From an uncultured Clostridia bacterium (GTDB lineage Bacteria > Bacillota > Clostridia > TANB77 > CAG-508), in assembly GCA_949745595.1 (NCBI GenBank), contig CATJWN010000069.1:1-64000 (forward strand): a DNA stretch of 64,000 nt, given 5' to 3'. The notes beneath the pieces are model-generated. The model saw only the letters and a list, made by a program, of their open reading frames with translations, did not search any database and was not told the origin of the DNA. The position numbers were made by a program, and so were the translations under genes. Numbering within the stretch: the first letter of the stretch is position 1; the number at the start of each line of letters is the position of its first letter. Positions 49,606 through 58,474 of the stretch are shown here, one piece after another.

Positions 49606-50354
49606 TTGAGAAAATTTTTTGTAGAAACAGACCAAATTTCAGAAAAAGAAATAGAGATTATTGGTGAAGATGTTAATCATATAAAAAATGTTTTAAGATT
49701 AGAAGTTGGAGAAGAAATTAAAATCGGAGATAAATCCACTTCTGAAAATTACATTTGTAATATTTTAAGTCTTTCCAAAGATAATGTAGTTTGTGAAATA
49801 TTAGAAAAAATAGAAGGACAAAGTGAAAGTAATATCCAGCTTACAATTTTTCAAGGACTTCCAAAAGCAGACAAGATGGAGCTTATTATTCAAAAAGGTA
49901 CAGAGCTTGGAGTAGCAAGTTTTGTTCCAGTAAGTTTCAAAAGAAGTATAGTAAAATTATCTCGGAAAAGACGAAATAAAGAAAATAGATAGATGGCAGA
50001 AGATTGCTGAAATGGCAGCAAAACAATCTGGTAGAGATATTATACCTAGAGTAGAAAATATAATAAATTTAAAAACTTTATGTGAAGAGATTTCTAGGTT
50101 TGACTTAGTGCTTTTAGCATATGAAAATGAAAACGAAAAAAGTTTGAAAGAAGAATTACAAAAAATAAAAGGCACAAAAGATAAATTAAATCTTGCAGTA
50201 ATTATTGGACCAGAAGGACGGAATAGATGAAGAAGAAGTCAAAAATTTAATTTCAGTAGGAGCAAAGTCAGTAAGCCTTGGTAAAAGGATTTTAAGAACT
50301 GAGACAGCACCTCTTGCAATGTCTGCAATAATTATGTATGATTTAGAGTCATAG
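49606..50354 (+). CDS. rsmE: 16S rRNA m3U1498 methyltransferase RsmE, read through two +1 shifts at CGG
   Basis: SPOUT-family methyltransferase, 248 residues when both shifts are applied. The N-terminal PUA-like domain has MRKFFVETDQIS and DVNHIKNVLRLEVGEEI. Then come QGLPKADKMELIIQKGTELGV and SFKRSIVKLS. At CGG 49963 skipping C gives LSGKDEIKKIDRWQKIAEMAAKQSGR, a perfect family match. At CGG 50219 skipping C completes the GPEGG SAM motif and continues IDEEEV to LGKRILRTETAPLAM. Each shift restores the frame for the following segment, and the total length is normal. The start is TTG with AGGAGAAAG. Confidence 0.94.
49963..49965 (+). other. CGG +1 shift site 8 (rsmE, first)
   Basis: In-frame TCT CGG A; resuming at GGA (49964) gives Ser-Gly-Lys at residues 119-121. 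Confidence 0.9.
50219..50221 (+). other. CGG +1 shift site 9 (rsmE, second)
   Basis: In the frame set by the first shift: GGA CGG A; resuming at GGA (50220) completes Gly-Pro-Glu-Gly-Gly at residues 201-205. Confidence 0.93.
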
Positions 50355-50368
50355 GAGGAAAAATAGTT

Positions 50369-50977
50369 TTGGATAAGGTTGAAAAGGCAACGGCAGCAAT
50401 TGCAGAAAAGAGAAAATTACCAGAAGAAATAAAAGCAAAATTGAATAATTATACTTTTGTAAACTTAATTATTTCTATCGCACTAATGATGTATATGATT
50501 GTTATAAATATCATATTCTTAAATGAAGATACACAGTTTTTTTCAATAAGTATAAAAGTTTTTTCAATATGTCTTGCGATTATTGATGTATTAGTTTTTG
50601 AAATCGGTTATAGAAAAGATGATTTAAGATTATGGATACATGGTTTTGAACTTCTTTCTTGCAGTATATTGATACTTAGCTTGCAGTATATTTACCTATA
50701 TGCAAATATATTAGTAAAAGCAATTTTTATGCTATTTCCGATTTTTTATTTGATATATTATGTTGTGAAAATTACTTTAGTACACGTAATTGAAATAAAG
50801 AAATATCAAAATAATTTAAGTGATGTAAAAGAGATTGTAAAAAATGAAGAAGAAGGATATTTAGATGATATTAAAGAATCTGTAATAAATGATGTAAATA
50901 GTATTGAGGAAATAAAGAAGCAAGAAAAAGAAATTATAAAAAAAGCCAAGAAAAATAAAAAAGGTAGGAATAAATAA
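50369..50977 (+). CDS. Polytopic membrane protein of unknown function
   Basis: A 202-residue protein starting with TTG after GGAGGAAAAA. It has four hydrophobic segments between about 28 and 150, then a charged, lysine-rich cytoplasmic tail ending KKAKKNKKGRNK. It is placed between rsmE and yicC and is probably co-transcribed. I do not recognise a family. Confidence 0.7.
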   Translation: MDKVEKATAAIAEKRKLPEEIKAKLNNYTFVNLIISIALMMYMIVINIIFLNEDTQFFSISIKVFSICLAIIDVLVFEIGYRKDDLRLWIHGFELLSCSILILSLQYIYLYANILVKAIFMLFPIFYLIYYVVKITLVHVIEIKKYQNNLSDVKEIVKNEEEGYLDDIKESVINDVNSIEEIKKQEKEIIKKAKKNKKGRNK

Positions 50978-51853
50978 ATGATTAGAAGTATGACAGGATT
51001 TGGAAGAGCTATACATGAAGTAGATGGAAGAACTTATACAGTTGAAATTAAGTCAGTAAATCATAAATATAATGATATAAACATTAGATTGCCAAGATTT
51101 TTAAACAGTGTTGAAGATGAACTAAGAAAGCAAATTCAAGCAAGTATTTCAAGAGGAAAAGTTGATGTATTTATAAATTTTGACAATTACAGTGATAAAG
51201 GAATAAACATAAAAATCAATAGAAATCTAGCAAAAGAATATTTAACAGAATTAAAGCTTTTAGCTGAAGAAACTGGTGTACCTTATGAGTTAAGTGTTGT
51301 AGATGTTTCTAAGTTACCAGATATATTAAAAATGGAAGAAAATGGCGACGAAGAACTAATTAGTGAAGAATTAAAAGTGGCTTTAGCAGAAGCACTTAAA
51401 AATTTTGTAGACATGAGAACTAAAGAAGGTCAAAAACTTTGTGAGGATATGAAAAGAAGAATTGACTGGATAGAAGTTAAGGTAAATGAGATTGCAAAAT
51501 TTTCAAGCACATTAGTAGAAGAATATATTGAAAAGTTAGAGGCAAGAGTGAAAGAGCTTATGAAAACTGACGTAGTAGATGAAACTCGTTTAGCACAAGA
51601 AATTGTCATATATTCAGATAAATGTTCAATAGAAGAAGAACTTACAAGATTAAGAAGTCATATTTTGCAATTTAATGAATTACTAAAATTCTCATCACCA
51701 ATTGGTAAAAAATTTGACTTCCTAGTTCAAGAAATGAATAGAGAAGTAAATACAATTGGATCAAAGGCAAATTGCTTAGAAATAACTAATAGAGTTATTG
51801 ATATAAAAACAGAAATTGAAAACATTAGAGAACAAATTCAAAATATAGAATAA
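50978..51853 (+). CDS. yicC: YicC-family endoribonuclease
   Basis: A 291-residue YicC/YloC-type protein; the family has been linked to RNA decay. The N-terminal MTGFGRA block and [17 protein letters not shown] are followed by the C-terminal DUF1732 domain with [25 protein letters not shown] and [19 protein letters not shown]. It starts directly after the previous stop and heads the conserved run yicC-remA-rpoZ-gmk. Confidence 0.93.
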   Translation: MIRSMTGFGRAIHEVDGRTYTVEIKSVNHKYNDINIRLPRFLNSVEDELRKQIQASISRGKVDVFINFDNYSDKGINIKINRNLAKEYLTELKLLAEETGVPYELSVVDVSKLPDILKMEENGDEELISEELKVALAEALKNFVDMRTKEGQKLCEDMKRRIDWIEVKVNEIAKFSSTLVEEYIEKLEARVKELMKTDVVDETRLAQEIVIYSDKCSIEEELTRLRSHILQFNELLKFSSPIGKKFDFLVQEMNREVNTIGSKANCLEITNRVIDIKTEIENIREQIQNIE

Positions 51854-51869
51854 AGGGAGGATGATAGAT

Positions 51870-52121
51870 ATGCAACTTATAAATATAGGATTTGGAAATA
51901 TAGTTTCTGCAGAAAGAATTATCTCAATTGTTAGTCCAGAGTCAGCACCTATTAAAAGAATAGTCCAAGAAGCAAAAGACTCTAAGATGGCAATTGATGC
52001 AACTTATGGTAGAAGAACTAGAAGCGTTTTAATAATGGATTCGGGACATATTATTTTATCTGCTGTACAACCTGAAACAGTAGCAGGTAGAGTAAATAAT
52101 GATTCAATAGAAGAAGAATAA
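51870..52121 (+). CDS. remA: RemA/DUF370 regulatory protein
   Basis: An 83-residue DNA-binding protein, regulator of extracellular matrix genes in Bacillus. The core is [22 protein letters not shown] and [32 protein letters not shown] 51870 is chosen since GGGAGG lies 9 bases before it. In Bacillus RemA activates the tapA-sipW-tasA operon. A TasA/SipW pair exists at 32 kb, so such a link is possible here, by inference. Confidence 0.93.
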   Translation: MQLINIGFGNIVSAERIISIVSPESAPIKRIVQEAKDSKMAIDATYGRRTRSVLIMDSGHIILSAVQPETVAGRVNNDSIEEE

Positions 52122-52145
52122 ATAAAAATTTTAGGAGGAATAGAA

Positions 52146-52337
52146 ATGATAGTAGAACCATCAGTTACAGAATTATTGGACTTAGTAGAGGACAGATATG
52201 AGCTTGTTATAATGACTTCAAGAAGAGCAAGACAAATTGCAGAAGGAGCAGACAAATTAGTAAATGCAGATGATAAATCAGTAGTAACAGTTGCTGCAAA
52301 AGAAATAGCAGAAGGTAAGGTAAAAAAGGTATGTTAG
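52146..52337 (+). CDS. rpoZ: RNA polymerase omega subunit
   Basis: A 63-residue omega subunit that supports RNA polymerase assembly. The conserved helix includes ITELLDLVEDRYELVIMTSRRARQIAEG-like sequence (here VTELLDLVEDRYEL, then TSRRARQIAEG). AGGAGGA precedes the ATG. Its end overlaps the start of gmk by seven bases. Confidence 0.93.
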   Translation: MIVEPSVTELLDLVEDRYELVIMTSRRARQIAEGADKLVNADDKSVVTVAAKEIAEGKVKKVC

Positions 52338-52903
52338 TTATATTATCGGGAGTAGCTGGAGCAGGTAAAGATACAATTGCTAAAGCTATTATTCAAGGAA
52401 TGGAAAATGTAATAAGTATACCATCTTTTACAAGTCGTGCTCCAAGAGCAGATGATGTACCAGGTGTTAGTTATAATTTTGTTTCAAAAGAAGAATTTGA
52501 AAGAATGATAGCAGCTGGTGAATTGTATGAATATGATGTACATCATGAAAACTATTATGGTACTTCACGCAAATTACTAAATGAGAAAATTGAAAGTGGT
52601 AAGATTATTATAAAAGATATTGAAGTAAATGGAACAGAAACTTTAGTTAATTTATTAGGAAAAGATACTAAAATTGTAACTATTTTTTTAAGAGTGCCAA
52701 AGGACGAGCTTAAACATAGATTAGAAAACAGAATTGACCATTTAAGCCCAAAAGAAATTCAGTTAAGACTTAATAGGTTTGATTATGAAGAGTCTAAGAT
52801 AGGCATTTATGATTATGTCATAAAAAACGATGATTTGGAAAAAACACTTTCAATAATTCAAACGATTATCGAAAAAGAATATGATTTATGTAAAGCAAAA
52901 TAG
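52331..52903 (+). CDS. gmk: Guanylate kinase
   Basis: Phosphorylates GMP. The 190 residues have the P-loop LSGVAGAGKDTIAKAI, SFTSRAPRADDVPGVSYNFVS and the GTSRKLLNEKI lid. The glycine-rich loop reads GVAGAGKD rather than the usual GPSGVGKG, a mild variation. It overlaps rpoZ and is followed by a hairpin before priA. Confidence 0.93.
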   Translation: MLVILSGVAGAGKDTIAKAIIQGMENVISIPSFTSRAPRADDVPGVSYNFVSKEEFERMIAAGELYEYDVHHENYYGTSRKLLNEKIESGKIIIKDIEVNGTETLVNLLGKDTKIVTIFLRVPKDELKHRLENRIDHLSPKEIQLRLNRFDYEESKIGIYDYVIKNDDLEKTLSIIQTIIEKEYDLCKAK

Positions 52904-52928
52904 GCGATAATTAATTATCGTCTATTTT
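52897..52928 (+). terminator. Hairpin between gmk and priA
   Basis: A sixteen-base inverted repeat (AAAATAGGCGATAATT/AATTATCGTCTATTTT, one G-T pair) with virtually no loop and a short T-run. It may terminate or attenuate before priA. Confidence 0.55.
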
Positions 52929-52940
52929 AAATGAGGACAT

Positions 52941-55169
52941 ATGATAGCTGAAATTATTGTAAATAGTAATGCTAGAGCATTGAATAGAATATTTGATTAT
53001 GTAGTACCAAAGGAAATGGAAAAAGATATTTTTATTGGGGCTAGGATTTATGCGCCTTTTGGAAAGGGAAGTAAATTAGAAGACGGTTTTGTTATTGGTT
53101 TAAAGGAAAAATCAGAATTTGCAAATAAAGAAATTGCTAAAATTATTTATGATATGAGTATTCCAGAAGAGAAAATGAATTTAGCAAAGCTAATGGCAAG
53201 AAAGTATTTTTGCAATATATCAGATTGCATAAAATTAATGCTTCCTCCGGGAACTGCTGGAAAACAGGAGGCAGGTTGGACTAAAGAGAAAACAGGAAAC
53301 TTTGTATGTCTCGCAAAAGATCCAAAAGAGATCGAAGAGGCGATAAATATAGGAGATATAAAAACAGATAAACATAAAAAGGTATTAGAATTTCTAATTC
53401 AAAATGATGGAATGTATCTTCCAGATTTAGAAAGTATTTTAGAGATTTCTACTTCTGTTTGTAAGACTTTGGAGAAAAAAGGTTATATAGAGATTGTTCA
53501 AAAACAGATTGAAAGAAATCCATTTATAAATAAAAAGGTGGAAAAAGACGAGCCTAAGAAATTAAATGCAGAGCAAAAAAAAGCATATAACTCAATTTCT
53601 CGCGCTATAGAAGATAATGAGCCTATGAGAGCACTTATTTATGGAATAACAGGCTCTGGAAAAACAGAAATATATTTACAATTGATAGCAAAAGCCTTGG
53701 AACTTGGGAAAACTGCTATTATGTTAGTTCCAGAGATTTCACTTACACCTCAGATGGTAGATGGATTTTTGGCAAGGTTTGGTGAGAATATAGCAGTTTT
53801 ACATAGTAAATTATCAGCAGGGGAAAGATATGATGAGTGGCAAAGAATAGAAACAGGAAAGGCTAAAATTGTAATTGGCGCAAGATCTGCAATTTTTGCA
53901 CCAGTGAAAAACTTAGGTATAATTATAATAGATGAAGAACATGATATGTCTTATAAATCAGACATGTCGCCAAGATATCATGCAAAAGAACTAGCAAAAT
54001 ATATTACAGAAAGGGCGAGATGTCCTTTGGTACTTGGAAGCGCAACACCTGATATATCAACATATAAGCAGGGATTAGACAATGATATTGCTTTATTTAC
54101 TTTAAGTAAAAGAGCAAATAATGCTTCACTTCCAGAAGTTCAGATTGTCGACTTGAGGCAAGAACTTGCAAATGGCAATAGGTCTATGATAAGTGATGTC
54201 TTAAAAAAAGAGATTAAAACAAATCTAGAAAACAAAAAACAAACGATTTTATTTTTAAATAGAAGAGGTTATTCAACTTTTATACTTTGCAGAGATTGTG
54301 GTGAACCAGTAAAATGTCCAAACTGTAGTATAACACTTACTTATCATAAATATGAAAATAGTTTAAAATGCCATTATTGTGGTATTCAAATGCCAGTGGT
54401 CAAAAAATGCCCAAAATGTAACAGTGAAAAAGTAAAATATTTTGGGACAGGAACGCAGAAACTAGAAGATGAGATTGCAAAATTATTTCCAGAAGCAAGT
54501 ATGATAAGAATGGATACAGATACAGTAACTAAAAAGAATTCACATGAAGAAATATTAAATAAGTTTAGAAATGAAAAAATAGATATTTTGATAGGTACAC
54601 AAATGGTAGTAAAAGGACATCATTTCCCAAAGGTTACTTTAGTAGGAGCCATTGCAGCAGATGGTGCACTTAATATCGAAGATTATAATGCTTCACAAAA
54701 GACTTTTCAAACTATAGTGCAAGTAGCAGGAAGAGCTGGACGAGAAGAGGAAAAAGGGCGTGTTATAATTCAAACTTACAATCCAGATCATTATGCGATA
54801 ATGTATAGTGCAAAACAAGATTATGAACTTTTTTATAATGCCGAAATAGGTATAAGAAAAATGTTGAAATATCCACCATTTTGCGATATAATAATGATTA
54901 GATTTGTGGGGAAAAATATAGAAGAAATACAAGATTTATCTAAAAAGGTTTATAATAATCTAGAAAAACTTATTGATAAAAAAAATACTTTTGTTTATGC
55001 ACCTGTGTCGTCACCAGTGGATAAAATAAAAAGTAAGTATAGATGGAGAATTATATTAAAAGGCAAATTGAATAATAAATTATTAAATATTTTATATAAA
55101 GCAATTGATGTACAAGTAAAATATGATACATCAATAACTGTAGATATTAATCCAAATAGTATGATGTAA
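52941..55169 (+). CDS. priA: Primosomal replication helicase PriA
   Basis: Restarts stalled replication forks. The 742 residues have an N-terminal 3' DNA-binding domain (GARIYAPFGKGSKLEDGFVIG) and the helicase core with Walker A YGITGSGKTEIY and DEEH. The zinc-binding insert contains LCRDCGEPVKCPNCSITLTYH and CHYCGIQMPVVKKCPKCNS. GTQMVVKGHHFPKVTLVG and QVAGRAGREEEKGRV follow. It is in the usual order before def and fmt. Confidence 0.97.
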   Translation: MIAEIIVNSNARALNRIFDYVVPKEMEKDIFIGARIYAPFGKGSKLEDGFVIGLKEKSEFANKEIAKIIYDMSIPEEKMNLAKLMARKYFCNISDCIKLMLPPGTAGKQEAGWTKEKTGNFVCLAKDPKEIEEAINIGDIKTDKHKKVLEFLIQNDGMYLPDLESILEISTSVCKTLEKKGYIEIVQKQIERNPFINKKVEKDEPKKLNAEQKKAYNSISRAIEDNEPMRALIYGITGSGKTEIYLQLIAKALELGKTAIMLVPEISLTPQMVDGFLARFGENIAVLHSKLSAGERYDEWQRIETGKAKIVIGARSAIFAPVKNLGIIIIDEEHDMSYKSDMSPRYHAKELAKYITERARCPLVLGSATPDISTYKQGLDNDIALFTLSKRANNASLPEVQIVDLRQELANGNRSMISDVLKKEIKTNLENKKQTILFLNRRGYSTFILCRDCGEPVKCPNCSITLTYHKYENSLKCHYCGIQMPVVKKCPKCNSEKVKYFGTGTQKLEDEIAKLFPEASMIRMDTDTVTKKNSHEEILNKFRNEKIDILIGTQMVVKGHHFPKVTLVGAIAADGALNIEDYNASQKTFQTIVQVAGRAGREEEKGRVIIQTYNPDHYAIMYSAKQDYELFYNAEIGIRKMLKYPPFCDIIMIRFVGKNIEEIQDLSKKVYNNLEKLIDKKNTFVYAPVSSPVDKIKSKYRWRIILKGKLNNKLLNILYKAIDVQVKYDTSITVDINPNSMM

Positions 55170-55182
55170 AAGGAGAAGAAAA

Positions 55183-55686
55183 ATGGCAATAAGAAATTTA
55201 AGATTTGAAGGAGACGAAATACTTTCTAAACGTGCTCGTGAAATTGAGGTAATTGACGATAAAATTAAAGAACTTGCAGAAGATATGTTTGAAACAATGC
55301 ACAAATTTGAAGGAGTTGGCCTTGCTGGTCCTCAAGTTGGAATTTTAAAGAGAATAATTGTTATTGATTTATATGAAGATGGAGAGCAATATGCACTTAT
55401 AAATCCAGTCATTGTTTCACAAAAAGGTGAACAATTAGTTGATGAAGGATGTTTGAGCTTTCCTAATAAATATGCAAAAGTAAGACGTGCTAAAGAAGTA
55501 GTAGTTGAGGGATTAAACTTACAAGGTAAAAAAGTTAAGATAAAAGCAAAAGATTTGTTAGCACAAGCTTTTCAACATGAAGTAGACCATTTAAATGGAG
55601 AGGTTTTTGTTAATAAGTGTGAAGCTGGTACTTTAGAAACTGTGACAGAGGAGAGAAAGCAAGAGATAAAAGAGGGTAGGAAATAA
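55183..55686 (+). CDS. def: Peptide deformylase
   Basis: Removes the formyl group from new N-termini. The 167 residues show the three motifs GVGLAGPQVG, EGCLSFP and QHEVDHLNG with the Cys and two His metal ligands. GGAG precedes the ATG. fmt follows 1 base after the stop, so formylation and deformylation enzymes are made together. Confidence 0.98.
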   Translation: MAIRNLRFEGDEILSKRAREIEVIDDKIKELAEDMFETMHKFEGVGLAGPQVGILKRIIVIDLYEDGEQYALINPVIVSQKGEQLVDEGCLSFPNKYAKVRRAKEVVVEGLNLQGKKVKIKAKDLLAQAFQHEVDHLNGEVFVNKCEAGTLETVTEERKQEIKEGRK

Positions 55687-55687
55687 T

Positions 55688-56629
55688 ATGAAGATACTTT
55701 TTATGGGTACACCAGATATAGCAAGGGACTGCTTGAAGGCTGTATATGAGGCAGGACATGATATTGTAGGTGTAGTTACTGTTCCAGATAGACCAAATAC
55801 TAGAAATAAAAAAATTGTTTTTTCAGAAGTAAAAGAATTTGCAATTGCTCATAATTTAAAACTTATGCAACCAGAAAAACTAAAAGATAACGAAGAGTTT
55901 ATGTCAGAAATAGAAAAACTTGCTCCAGATATTTTTTGTGTTGTAGCTTATGGCAAATACTTGCCAAAAAGCTATTTAAAAATGTGCAAATATGAGCCTA
56001 TTAATATTCATCCATCTTTACTTCCCAAATACAGAGGTCCAGCACCAATACAGTGGGCAGTATTAAATGGAGATAAAGAAACTGGTGTTACCTCAATGTA
56101 TATTTCAGAAGAAATGGATGCAGGTGATATTATACTTCAAGAAAAAGTGAAAATTGGAGAAAATGAGACAACTGGTGAATTATGGGATAGATTATCAAAA
56201 ATTGCAGGAGAGCTTTTAGTTAAAACTTTACAAGAAATTGAAGCTGGTACAGCACCAAGAATTCCTCAAGGAGAAAATTTTACAAAAGTTTCAATGATAG
56301 ATAAAGCCATAGCAAAAATTGATTTTGAAAAGTCGGCTGTAGAAATAAAAAATTTGGTGAGAGGATTAAATCCATTTTTAGGAGCTTTTGGATATATCGA
56401 AGGCAAGAAAATTAAGTTTTGGAAAGTAGAAATAGAAGAGCTTTCAGAAGAGGATAAATCTAAAGTTAATGGAGAAGTAATAGATGCAGATGATAAGAAT
56501 GGTTTATTCATAAAAGTAAAGGATGGTGTGCTTGAGGTTTTAGAAATGCAAGGTGAAAATTCAAAGAGAATGAGCGCACAAGATTATCTAAGAGGTAATA
56601 AAATAAATATAGGTAATAAATTTGAATAA
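55688..56629 (+). CDS. fmt: Methionyl-tRNA formyltransferase
   Basis: Formylates initiator Met-tRNA using 10-formyl-THF; the cofactor is made by fhs at 61 kb. The 313 residues begin MKILFMGTPDIARDCLKAV, with the catalytic region INIHPSLLPKYRGPAPIQWAVLNGDKETGVTSM and the C-terminal OB-like domain. It is the last gene of the priA-def-fmt run before a new promoter. Confidence 0.97.
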   Translation: MKILFMGTPDIARDCLKAVYEAGHDIVGVVTVPDRPNTRNKKIVFSEVKEFAIAHNLKLMQPEKLKDNEEFMSEIEKLAPDIFCVVAYGKYLPKSYLKMCKYEPINIHPSLLPKYRGPAPIQWAVLNGDKETGVTSMYISEEMDAGDIILQEKVKIGENETTGELWDRLSKIAGELLVKTLQEIEAGTAPRIPQGENFTKVSMIDKAIAKIDFEKSAVEIKNLVRGLNPFLGAFGYIEGKKIKFWKVEIEELSEEDKSKVNGEVIDADDKNGLFIKVKDGVLEVLEMQGENSKRMSAQDYLRGNKINIGNKFE

Positions 56630-56633
56630 TTAC

Positions 56634-56662
56634 TTGTCAAATAAAGGCAATATTGATATACT
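56634..56662 (+). promoter_or_regulatory. Promoter of the asp23-amaP-nusB-xse cluster
   Basis: TTGTCA, 17 bases, TATACT, then AGGAGGTT before the GTG at 56706. Confidence 0.7.
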
Positions 56663-56705
56663 TTATTTGTAAAAAACTTTTATTTAGGAGGTTAACTAAA
56701 AAATA

Positions 56706-57167
56706 GTGGAAGAGAATAATGAAAATGATGTAAATGAGACAGGCGAGCCTAATAATGAAGGTATAGTTGAAATGGCAGAAGAGGTTGTAGAGACTAGTAC
56801 AGATGGTTTAAAAATTTCTAATGATGCAGTGGCAACTTATGCAGGTATTGCTGTTTCAGAAGTGCAAGGCGTATATAGTATGTCAGGAGGGTTTGCAGGC
56901 ATTACGGAAGCTCTTAGCGGAAAGAAAAATTTTTCAAAAGGAATAAAAGTAGAAGTTACAGAAAAAAGTGCGAAAATAGATGTAAATATAGTAGTTGAGT
57001 ATGGTGCAAGGATTCCAGATGTAGCATTTGAAATTCAAAGCATAGTTAAGAAATCAGTAGAAAGTATGACAGGACTTAAAGTTGAAGAAGTTAATGTACA
57101 TGTAAATGGAGTGCATATGCCAAATACTGATAAAGATGAAGAAGAGCAAGAAAATAATATGGAATAG
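56706..57167 (+). CDS. Asp23/Gls24 family envelope stress protein
   Basis: A 153-residue alkaline-shock protein starting with GTG. An acidic N-terminal tail (about 1-35) precedes the Asp23 domain: ISNDAVATYAGIAVSEVQGVYSMSGG, IDVNIVVEYGARIPDVAFEIQ and SMTGLKVEEVNVHVNGVHMP. In Staphylococcus, Asp23 is held at the membrane by AmaP, which is encoded next. A domain of the same type ends the ATPase at 33351. Confidence 0.93.
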   Translation: MEENNENDVNETGEPNNEGIVEMAEEVVETSTDGLKISNDAVATYAGIAVSEVQGVYSMSGGFAGITEALSGKKNFSKGIKVEVTEKSAKIDVNIVVEYGARIPDVAFEIQSIVKKSVESMTGLKVEEVNVHVNGVHMPNTDKDEEEQENNME

Positions 57168-57184
57168 AAAATGGAGGAATTGAA

Positions 57185-57820
57185 ATGAAAATTGTAGAAA
57201 GATTCGCATTAATGGTATTTTCACTAATAGTTTTAGTATTATCAATAACATTATTTGCAATAATGTTTAGCATTGTAGATGCAGAAATACTTATAACACC
57301 AATACGTTTTATAGCAAGCGATATAATGGTATTTAGAACAGTATTAGTAGTAAATACAGTGATATTTTTACTTGCTGTCAAAGCATTATTTTTCCCAAGT
57401 AAAATGGAGAATTTGTCTAAGGATGGGATCGTTTTAGAAAATGCTAGTGGTAAACTTGTTATATCAAGAGAAAGTTTAGAAAATTTAGTTGCAAGTGTAG
57501 CAAAGGAGATACCAGGTGCAGAGTCAGTTACAAGCAGAACTTTCTTAGATAAAGATAGAAATTTAAAAGTTTATGTAACAACAACAGTTTCAAGAGATAT
57601 GACACTTAAAGAAGTTTCAAGTCAGCTTCAAGATAAAATAAAAGCAGCAATGAAAGAAACGGCTGATTTAGAAGTAAAAGAGGTTAATATTAGAGTTAAA
57701 AATATTAGTTCTAAAAAAGTAAAGACAAAAGTACCAAAGAATACTGGTGAACCAAAAGAAGAGCCAGCAGTTACTGAAGAAGAGGATAAAGAAGAGGAAC
57801 AAACAGAAGGAGAGGAGTAA
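57185..57820 (+). CDS. amaP: Alkaline shock response membrane anchor AmaP
   Basis: A 211-residue membrane protein with two hydrophobic segments (about 8-30 and 55-75) in a hairpin, then a cytoplasmic Asp23-like domain (NASGKLVISRESLENLVASVAKEIPG, KVYVTTTVSRDMTLKEVSSQLQDKIK) and an acidic tail. It anchors Asp23 in relatives. It sits 17 bases after asp23 and 6 before the DUF2273 gene. Confidence 0.88.
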   Translation: MKIVERFALMVFSLIVLVLSITLFAIMFSIVDAEILITPIRFIASDIMVFRTVLVVNTVIFLLAVKALFFPSKMENLSKDGIVLENASGKLVISRESLENLVASVAKEIPGAESVTSRTFLDKDRNLKVYVTTTVSRDMTLKEVSSQLQDKIKAAMKETADLEVKEVNIRVKNISSKKVKTKVPKNTGEPKEEPAVTEEEDKEEEQTEGEE

Positions 57821-57826
57821 TTTATT

Positions 57827-58045
57827 ATGAACGAAAATGATCCAAAAAGTTTTGCTTGGTTTGTTAACCAATACAAAGGAGCTATAATAGGTGGAGTAAT
57901 TGCTCTATTATTTATAGCAACAGGTTTATCAAAGTTAGTGATTGGTTTAGCAGTGCTAGCTGTTGGTGTATTTTTAGGATATTATATTCAAAATAACAAA
58001 GACAAGGTAAAAGATATTTTAAGAGGTTTAATTGACAAATTTTAG
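57827..58045 (+). CDS. DUF2273 small membrane protein
   Basis: A 72-residue protein with two hydrophobic segments. It starts MNENDPKSFAWFVNQYKGAIIGG and ends VKDILRGLIDKF. DUF2273 proteins regularly sit between amaP and nusB in Bacillota and probably belong to the same envelope complex. Confidence 0.88.
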   Translation: MNENDPKSFAWFVNQYKGAIIGGVIALLFIATGLSKLVIGLAVLAVGVFLGYYIQNNKDKVKDILRGLIDKF

Positions 58046-58054
58046 GAGGAAATG

Positions 58055-58474
58055 ATGCAAAGAACTGCAATGAGAGAGCTTGCTTTCAAACTTGTTTATG
58101 AACTTGAAGTACAAAAAGATAATGTAGACGAGCAAGTAGAACTATTTTTAGAAAGCAATGAAATAACGGACGAAAAAGTGATTAGCTATTTAGAAAACGT
58201 AGTAAAAGGAATTAATAAAAGTAGCGAACAAATAAATGAATTAATAAGCAAGAATTTGAAAGAAAACTGGAGCTTAAACAGGATTCCTAAAATTACTTTA
58301 AGTTTATTAAAGCTTGCGATTTATGAGATGCTATACAGCAAAATACCGTATAAAGTCGCAATAAATGAAGTAGTAGAGCTTGCAAAAAAATATGCAGATG
58401 AAGCAAGTCCTAACTTTATTAATGGTGTTTTAGCAAGCATAGTAAAAGAAAAAGGATTGAACAAAGAGGGTTAA
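58055..58474 (+). CDS. nusB: Transcription antitermination factor NusB
   Basis: All-helical antitermination factor acting on rRNA operons, 139 residues. It has [74 protein letters not shown], all family-typical. ATG 58055 is preferred over the adjacent ATG 58052 for ribosome-binding-site spacing. It is followed immediately by xseA. Confidence 0.96.
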   Translation: MQRTAMRELAFKLVYELEVQKDNVDEQVELFLESNEITDEKVISYLENVVKGINKSSEQINELISKNLKENWSLNRIPKITLSLLKLAIYEMLYSKIPYKVAINEVVELAKKYADEASPNFINGVLASIVKEKGLNKEG

